DNA from: Nereocystis luetkeana
Taxonomy: Eukaryota > Sar > Phaeophyceae > Laminariales > Laminariaceae
Length of the DNA: 64,000 bases
Direction: 5' to 3'
Assembly: GCA_031213475.1 (NCBI GenBank)
Contig: JARUPZ010000002.1
Location: 8,232,830-8,296,829 of the forward strand
The notes beneath the pieces were generated by a model, which had not been told where the DNA came from, did not search any database, and saw nothing but the letters and a program-made list of their open reading frames with translations. The translations under genes and the position numbers were made by a program. Below are positions 58,600 to 64,000 of the stretch, one piece after another. Positions within the stretch are counted from its first letter, which is position 1. Every line of letters begins with the position of its first letter.

Positions 58600-59515
58600 C
58601 AATCGGTTGGAATCTCAAGCAAAAATAACGGAGTTTTAAGACATCGGTGTTGTTTGGGAGCGTGCGGAAATCCACACCTCTTTTTTAGTTGAGGATGGCA
58701 ACGGAGACAGTGGTATTTGGTGCCCGTAGTTTTCCCATTGGCCGTTTTTTGTGAAGGAAACGACTTCTGATGGGTGGGAAATCTCTGGTCGACCAATGAC
58801 GTCATCGAGGGTCGCGAAAAATGAAAAATGATCAGTTGCAGCACCCTTTTTGTTTCCGGGCCACACTGCTATTACTATTGTCGCTGCAGATGGATGGGGT
58901 GTTTCTTTCGGAGTCATTGTGCGTGCTGCTACGTTTTACCGCTACTACTGTTATACGAAGTGCCATACCAGGGTGTACAATAAAGCGCAGCGGCCGTAGG
59001 CGTTATACGCAGGAAGCCGCACGCAGGTGATTCCCTCAATACTATAAAGGTGGAAAAACTCCTTGTTCTCTTTAAGCGTACGAAGTATAATAGTTCGTAC
59101 TATTTATACTGTAGTACAAGGAGTAGACTACAGCAACAGTATATACGTGGAGTAGTAGCAACATGTCGAAGTTGAAAGGAGATAAATTTGTACGTAAAAA
59201 GTTCGAACCACATCGCCGACGCTCTGGTCAGGACCACACACACCCACAGTAGTACCAAGTAGCTCCTAACGTTTTGGGAAATTGGAAACAGCATTGCTCG
59301 AAAAATTGCCATTGTTTCACGGTTTTAGAGTCCTCTCGGCCGCGCGATTCTGGAGCATACGTGTCAGATATCAATTTAGACCCCCTTTAGACAAATTGTT
59401 CTGCCTGGCCCATACGAGGGAGAGCAGTAACAACAACCAGATCTGGAGTATAAACGTGGAGGACTACATCGTTTCGTTGGTCGATCGCGGGTTGTGGCTA
59501 CGATGACTCCACCAG
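58600..59515. other. Non-coding stretch
   Basis: A minus-strand frame near 58680-58800 reads KYHCLRCHPQLKKRCGFPH, faintly zinc-finger-like, but has no splice or domain support. Nothing else recognised. Confidence 0.35.
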
Positions 59516-59518
59516 AAT

Positions 59519-59625
59519 ATTACGGGGGACCATAGTAAATAGAGGACCTACGGTGAACACAAAAACCGGTATACTTCCTTATTTTTACCGACAATATTTG
59601 GTCCTATTTACTATGCCCTCCTGTC
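59519..59625. mobile_element. MITE family A
   Basis: TTACGGGGGACCATAGTAAA...GTCCTATTTACTATGCCCTC; the right end is slightly eroded. Confidence 0.75.
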
Positions 59626-59977
59626 ACGTTTACTGTATGTACATTACATGAATGAGTGCTACGCACGCGGAAAAAAACGTCGGAGATACGTTCCACTTTC
59701 GGACGGCAATGTGGGTATCGTTGGTATACAAAACATGAACATGAAGCGATCCTTATATTTCAGTCCATAGTGGTTTGTGGCAAAAAAAAGGAGGGAAAAA
59801 CAGATACAACTACGCAATCTCTTGCCGAAAGAACCCTTCGCAAATTCACAGCAAGAGATATGCGAACGCGTCTCGTGTAAAATGGGTGGGGTTGTCGTTG
59901 TTTGATATTTTTTTCCGAATTCGGGGAGACGAACCGGCCAGAGATGATTCTGAGTAGTTTCCGCGTACAAAGGTGGA

Positions 59978-60509
59978 TGTTAAGGTCTTAGTCCGTTGGG
60001 CTAAAGGTAAAAGGTTAACCAATCGCCTACCCAATCTAAGCCTCATAACACTCTCCCCCCCTGGAACGGACCGGATTTTACAGGTCGACGCGGCACCACA
60101 CGCGATTCCAATTTCTGGGGTTCCAGAAGCATTTTTCAGATTCTTGACATGACGAAACTCACTTTTCTTTAAAAAGCGATTTCATGGTGGACGTGAGATT
60201 CGAACTCACGCCCAACGATTCATGTTCTGCCGCCGCCGCCATTTGTTAAGGTCTTAGTCCTCTGGGCTAAACGTAAAAGGTTAACCAATCGCTTACCCAA
60301 TCTAAGCCTCATAGCACTCTCCCCCCCTGGAACGGGCCGGATTTTACCGGCCGACGCGCCACCAGACGCGGTTCCAATTTCTGGGGATCCAGAAGTCTTT
60401 TTCAGATTTTTTGCATGAGGAAACTCACTTTTCTTTAAAAAGCGATTTCATGGAGATTCGAACTCACGACCAACGACTCATGTCCTGCCGTCGACGCCAC
60501 TTGTTAAGA
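59978..60509 (-). mobile_element. Dimeric tRNA-derived SINE-like element
   Basis: Two tandem units of about 265 bp (59978-60244, 60245-60509) with about 90% identity by eye. On the minus strand each has TTTAGCCCA(G/A)(A/C)GGACTAAG (A-box-like), then GAGTTCGAATCTC (B box in a T-arm-like stem), then a body with AAATCGCTTTTTAAAG and GGAACCGCGTCTGGTG. The T-arm half at 60183-60210 resembles a real tRNA 3' half. Confidence 0.65.
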
Positions 60510-61063
60510 TCATGGACAGCGGGACACTTTGTATCCCTGGGCAGGTCTGCCAATTAAGCCGGCACTCATTGCTACTCACATGTGTTGCTTGCTTAGAGAT
60601 AGAAGAGCAGCTTTATTCCTTTCGTGCACGACGGAGACTGAGACCACGCTCGTGCCTCTCTGGAAAACCCCTGGTTTTCCACCTAAGATACGCCTTCCAA
60701 GTACTACAAAATATGATCCCAGTGCCAGAACCTAGGTAATTACCGGGCTTTCAACCTCATACAAAGCAGTATCATCATAACATGGAGTAGACGATGCACG
60801 AGTACTACCATGATATTTACTAGATTTTTCCGAGTGAGAGTTGGATGCGAAAATAGAAAAAGCGCCAAGCACGAGTATATAGGCGTAGAGTACGTACGCA
60901 AAACAGAAGACCGGTAGTCGGAGCTATTTATAGTTATCCGTGAGCGAGCACGCGCAATGTGTGTATGTGTTTCAAGAAGTGTATTATAATAAGTATACCA
61001 GCCAATGCCAGGCAGCGATTATCTGGTATTACACAAACATGGTTGCAGTGCATACGATATGTA

Positions 61064-61347
61064 GTGGGTATGTATGTACGTATGTATGTATGTATGTATG
61101 TATGTATGTATGTATGTATGTATGTATGTATGTATGTATGTATGTATGTATGTATGTATGTATGTATGTATGTATGTATGTATGTATGTATGTATGTATG
61201 TATGTATGTATGTATGTATGTATGTATGTATGTATGTATGTACTGGTATGTATGTATGTATGTATGTATGTATGTATGTATGTATGTATGTATGTATGTA
61301 TGTATGTATGTATGTATGTATGTATGTATGTATGTATGTATGTATGT
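61064..61347. repeat. (TATG)n microsatellite, about 280 bp
   Basis: TATG repeats with a single interruption, TACTGGTATG, near 61240-61250. Cys-Met-Tyr-Val and Ile-His-Thr-Tyr frames through it are artefacts. A CTA/CTG array follows at 61412-61455. Confidence 0.95.
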
Positions 61348-61535
61348 ACGTAGCGGGGCAACCCCCAAGTGGCGGGTACATTATCGTCCTTCTATAAAGA
61401 AACGCGCATCAACTACTACTACTGCTGCTACTACTACTACTACTACTGCTACTACTATACTGCCTTACCTCGGCATACCGCGAGTCTTCGCGGAAAACAG
61501 CGGACAAAAAAAAACAAAAAAACAAACAAACAAAC

Positions 61536-61673
61536 CTGGTTGTATGTGTGCCGAAGAACAGACGCGATGCGGCTTTTGCTGGAACCTGGGCGTCCTGCGG
61601 AGGAGGTCCTCTGGCATTGGAAGGCGTTCTCTTTCCTTGCCATGTCCACCATGTATGCATACGACTCCTCCTC
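61536..61673 (-). CDS. Candidate 46-codon exon, minus strand
   Basis: TTTTGCACAG acceptor and AACCAG|GTTTGT donor, phase 0 to 0. Encodes EEESYAYMVDMARKENAFQC, a Ser/Gly/Arg linker and KSRIASVLRHTYNQ. Codon-like composition and sharp splice borders make this one of the better upstream candidates for the large minus-strand gene. Confidence 0.5.
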
Positions 61674-61859
61674 CTGTGCAAAACACCCCGCGCGGCCTAT
61701 TACAAACCGTTTTATTTATTATTTATTGTTGTTGATATCAATTGTTCATTTGCCATCCGCCAATAGTGCGCGGTGCGATTGTCGACACACTAGCCCAGAA
61801 CATGATGAATACTTCCGAGTATTGTTGTGAGTTTTTTTATTTGGGGATTTTGTTCTGTG

Positions 61860-62050
61860 GGTTTCGCTAGTGTTGATGTAATACAGTCTGTCTTCTGTCT
61901 GTCTGTCTGTCTGCCTGCCTGCCTGCCTGCCTGTCTGTTTGTCTGTGTGTCCGTCTGCCTGTATGTTCGGTCTGCCTGTCTGTCTGATCTGTCTGGTCTG
62001 CCAGAATGAATTGCACCCCGTCGTACAGGGCTGCTATGGCTTCCGCGTCA
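61860..62050. repeat. CTGT/CTGC microsatellite
   Basis: CTGTCTGTCTGCCTGCCTGC-type repeats at 61893-61995. Confidence 0.85.
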
Positions 62051-62764
62051 TTTGCGCCGCCCGCCTATATCAACATTAAGCAAACCTAACCATTTTGCTT
62101 GGGTTGGTTCAAATTTTCGTTCCTACTCTCTTCTTCCCCGCCAATGGAACCGCTCGCTTGCACACACATTACCCCCCCCGCCGGAAGGATGCCAGAGGAA
62201 ACCGAGAAGAGATCATGCTCATACTCGCAGGTAAGTTTGGGGGGTACAAGACGGGTGTAAACAAAAAGGATAGAAGGAAGGGGAAAAGCTAGCGAAAATA
62301 AATAAGGGTTTCCTTTTGTTTCCGAGGTTTTCTTCTTTCGGGAAAGTTATGAGTGATCCATGTGAAAGATCATGCTGCACATTGTCAGATGGCAAGAGGA
62401 ATAATAATAATAAGGTGAAGGAGGAAGAACACGTAAGAGATCGTACCCGGGGGGGGGTTAAGAGAGGAGGTAGGGATGAGAACGTGTTTGCACTACCCAA
62501 TCGACTACATACGTGAAAACTCTGAAACTGTGGTTTCGTGTAGGGGACCTGGACCTGCCAGAAGGAAGAAAGAAGTATACCAGTGGCCGAGAGGAGGAGG
62601 AGGGAGTAGATGAACAGATAGGTGTGCTCTTGAGGCAGACCAGTAGAGAGTGGAACTCACATACTCGGAGAGTGTGAGATGCACAAGGAGGCGCGGGGTG
62701 TGTTAGAGGAGGACATAAGGAAATATAAACGAGTGTGGCATGGAGGAGTTTGGTACACTAGAAA

Positions 62765-62998
62765 GCAGTGAGAGAACGATCGCTATCCTGGGAAATAAAT
62801 GGTGGTCACAGGCGCCGAAACAGGAAAGGGATATAATTAGTTAAAACTAAGCATGTCATGTGTGGAAACAACGTAGCGAGCGCCCAACTGCTGGAGGTGT
62901 GTCTCTACTAGGAGCAGGTACGGTGCCCGTCTCGGAAGGCATGCGTGGTCAAGGGTCAAAATGGCTAAGGCAATCAACGAAAGAGCACCCCCCCCCCC
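62765..62998 (+). repeat. Poly-C-tailed element family P, longest copy
   Basis: AGAACGATCGCTATCCTGGG, AATAAATGGTGGTCACAGGC, GAAACAACGTAGCGAGCGCC, TCTCGGAAGGCATGCGTGG, AAGAGCACC and a C run. Aligns end to end with 16345-16578. Confidence 0.7.
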
Positions 62999-63370
62999 TC
63001 CCGCGCCCAAAATAACTTTTTACAGCAGCTACCTGTTTTGCGTGCGCCCGAAAAAGAGGCTTGGTGCGATATAATCTACCGTGGTAGGTATTTTGGAATT
63101 CAATATCACCCATCCATTCGTCTATTTACTTACCTGGTAATTATTTTTGGTTTCCATCCGACCATCAATGCGCGGCATGAGCTCCAACGTTGATCATTTG
63201 AAAGAGTCCCCACACAACCAGCAGGCAGGCACCGAGGGAAACCAAACAAAGGAAGGCCTGCCTGGTTTGGACGAAACCCACTACTACGTTCAACTCTGTC
63301 ATGAGTCTATTTCCGGCTCAAAAAACATCGTTGCACTTGTTGTTGTGTTGTGTACACCCTATACCATTAC

Positions 63371-63457
63371 CTGTCGTCGGTGTCCCTCTTTACAGTTGTC
63401 GCGAGACATGCAGAAGGCGTTCAGCCTGCCTCGAAGGAGCTTCCGCTGCACCCTGTT
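63371..63457 (-). CDS. Candidate 29-codon exon, minus strand
   Basis: Encodes NRVQRKLLRGRLNAFCMSRD and a basic tail, from a CCAGCCAG acceptor to CGACAG|GTAATG, phase 0 to 0. Highly basic and amphipathic. Compatible in phase with the exon at 61536-61673. The acceptor lacks a good pyrimidine tract. Confidence 0.4.
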
Positions 63458-64000
63458 CTGGCTGGCAGTGTAGTACCTGGCGTAATCGCACGCACACGCG
63501 CATGATAGTCAATGCCGCCCGTGGCTGCGTGTGGCTTGTGCAAACATGTCTGGGCAACCCATGATCGTTTGTTTCGCGAATAGTCGCGTGAGGTGATTTG
63601 TGATGGTGTCTGGTATGGCTTGCGAACACATTTCCGTGGTATACAAAACCAGGTATATACACATATGTTAGTTGTTTATATGAGAACAGTCATGGGCGGA
63701 TTACATAAGGATATCAGCAACAGAAACTTGGCTTTTTTAGATTAATTCTTGAAATAATTATGAGGGGTAGACGTTCAAGGTCACGCTGCCTGCACTTTGT
63801 CGAATAGAAAGCACACTACGCCAACAACAAGGAAATAATGCCTGGTACCAGTAGCTGCTTTGGGTCGGTGGAGTTCTAGAGCTTCGAGGCCGTGCCGCAA
63901 TCGATAGGAATTCACTACCGCTTAAACTCGTAGATTATTGGTATAACTCGTAGTCTACTGAGGGGGTACGTACATATTTGTTCTTTTTCTTTCTTGAACC
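63458..64000. other. Right edge, nothing recognised
   Basis: TACCAGGTA-type words near 63643 and 63840; no supported exon or repeat. Confidence 0.4.

Noticed and set aside
58596..58844. BED-type zinc finger of a hAT transposase
   Set aside because: Only a Cys-x2-Cys and scattered His are visible, with no WxxF-type aromatic pattern, no following transposase sequence and no terminal repeats.
60940..61353. Long Cys-Met-Tyr-Val and Ile-His-Thr-Tyr frames on both strands
   Set aside because: Pure translation of the (TATG)n microsatellite.
62150..62230. Plus-strand exon ending GCAG|GTAAGT near 62229
   Set aside because: A good donor sequence, but the frame upstream runs into a C run with no acceptor, and no partner exon was found.
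63147..63473. Plus-strand exon at the right edge
   Set aside because: The plus frame ends abruptly and has no donor or acceptor context. The minus strand over the same bases has a GTAATG donor and an ordinary basic protein segment.

Overview
The window is eukaryotic nuclear DNA. Genes are split by many GT-AG introns, intergenic and intronic DNA is crowded with small transposons, retroposons and microsatellites, and there are no operons or Shine-Dalgarno sites. The best guess is a stramenopile, probably an alga. The evidence is a phosphatase of a HAD subfamily known from oomycetes and cyanobacteria, a protein-only RNase P, copia remnants and long introns. The lineage below that level cannot be read from the sequence.

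Three genes are supported. (1) At the left edge, on the minus strand, are two exons of a HAD phosphatase with a DMDGVL motif; the rest of the gene lies partly outside the window. (2) At 3746-19536, on the plus strand, is a complete nine-exon gene for proteinaceous RNase P (PRORP, 949 residues). All eight introns are GT-AG and all phases agree; one 83-bp exon is too short to show up as an ORF. (3) On the minus strand, ending at 24242, is a large gene of unknown function. Seven exons join in phase from 40502 to the stop, another lies at 41621-41712, and further candidate exons run up to 63457. PRORP and this gene are convergent; PRORP and the HAD gene are divergent.

The rest is repeats. PRORP intron 5 (5.4 kb) holds two families of a repeat that appears to fold as a closing stem plus three hairpins: seven full copies at about 200-bp spacing, then four copies of a longer variant. 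Stem differences between copies preserve pairing. Elsewhere there are two dispersed families ending in poly-C tracts, three terminal-inverted-repeat families (one nested in a poly-C element), a foldback element built from CCACGGCA repeats, a small LTR element without genes, tRNA-derived SINEs, and a decayed copia element carrying a SINE. A short motif, TACCAGGTA or its complement, recurs dozens of times across the window.

PRORP is the only gene whose biochemistry is clear: endonuclease removal of 5' leaders from precursor tRNAs. The finding most worth testing is the array of tRNA-sized, multi-hairpin repeats inside an intron of the gene for this tRNA-processing enzyme.
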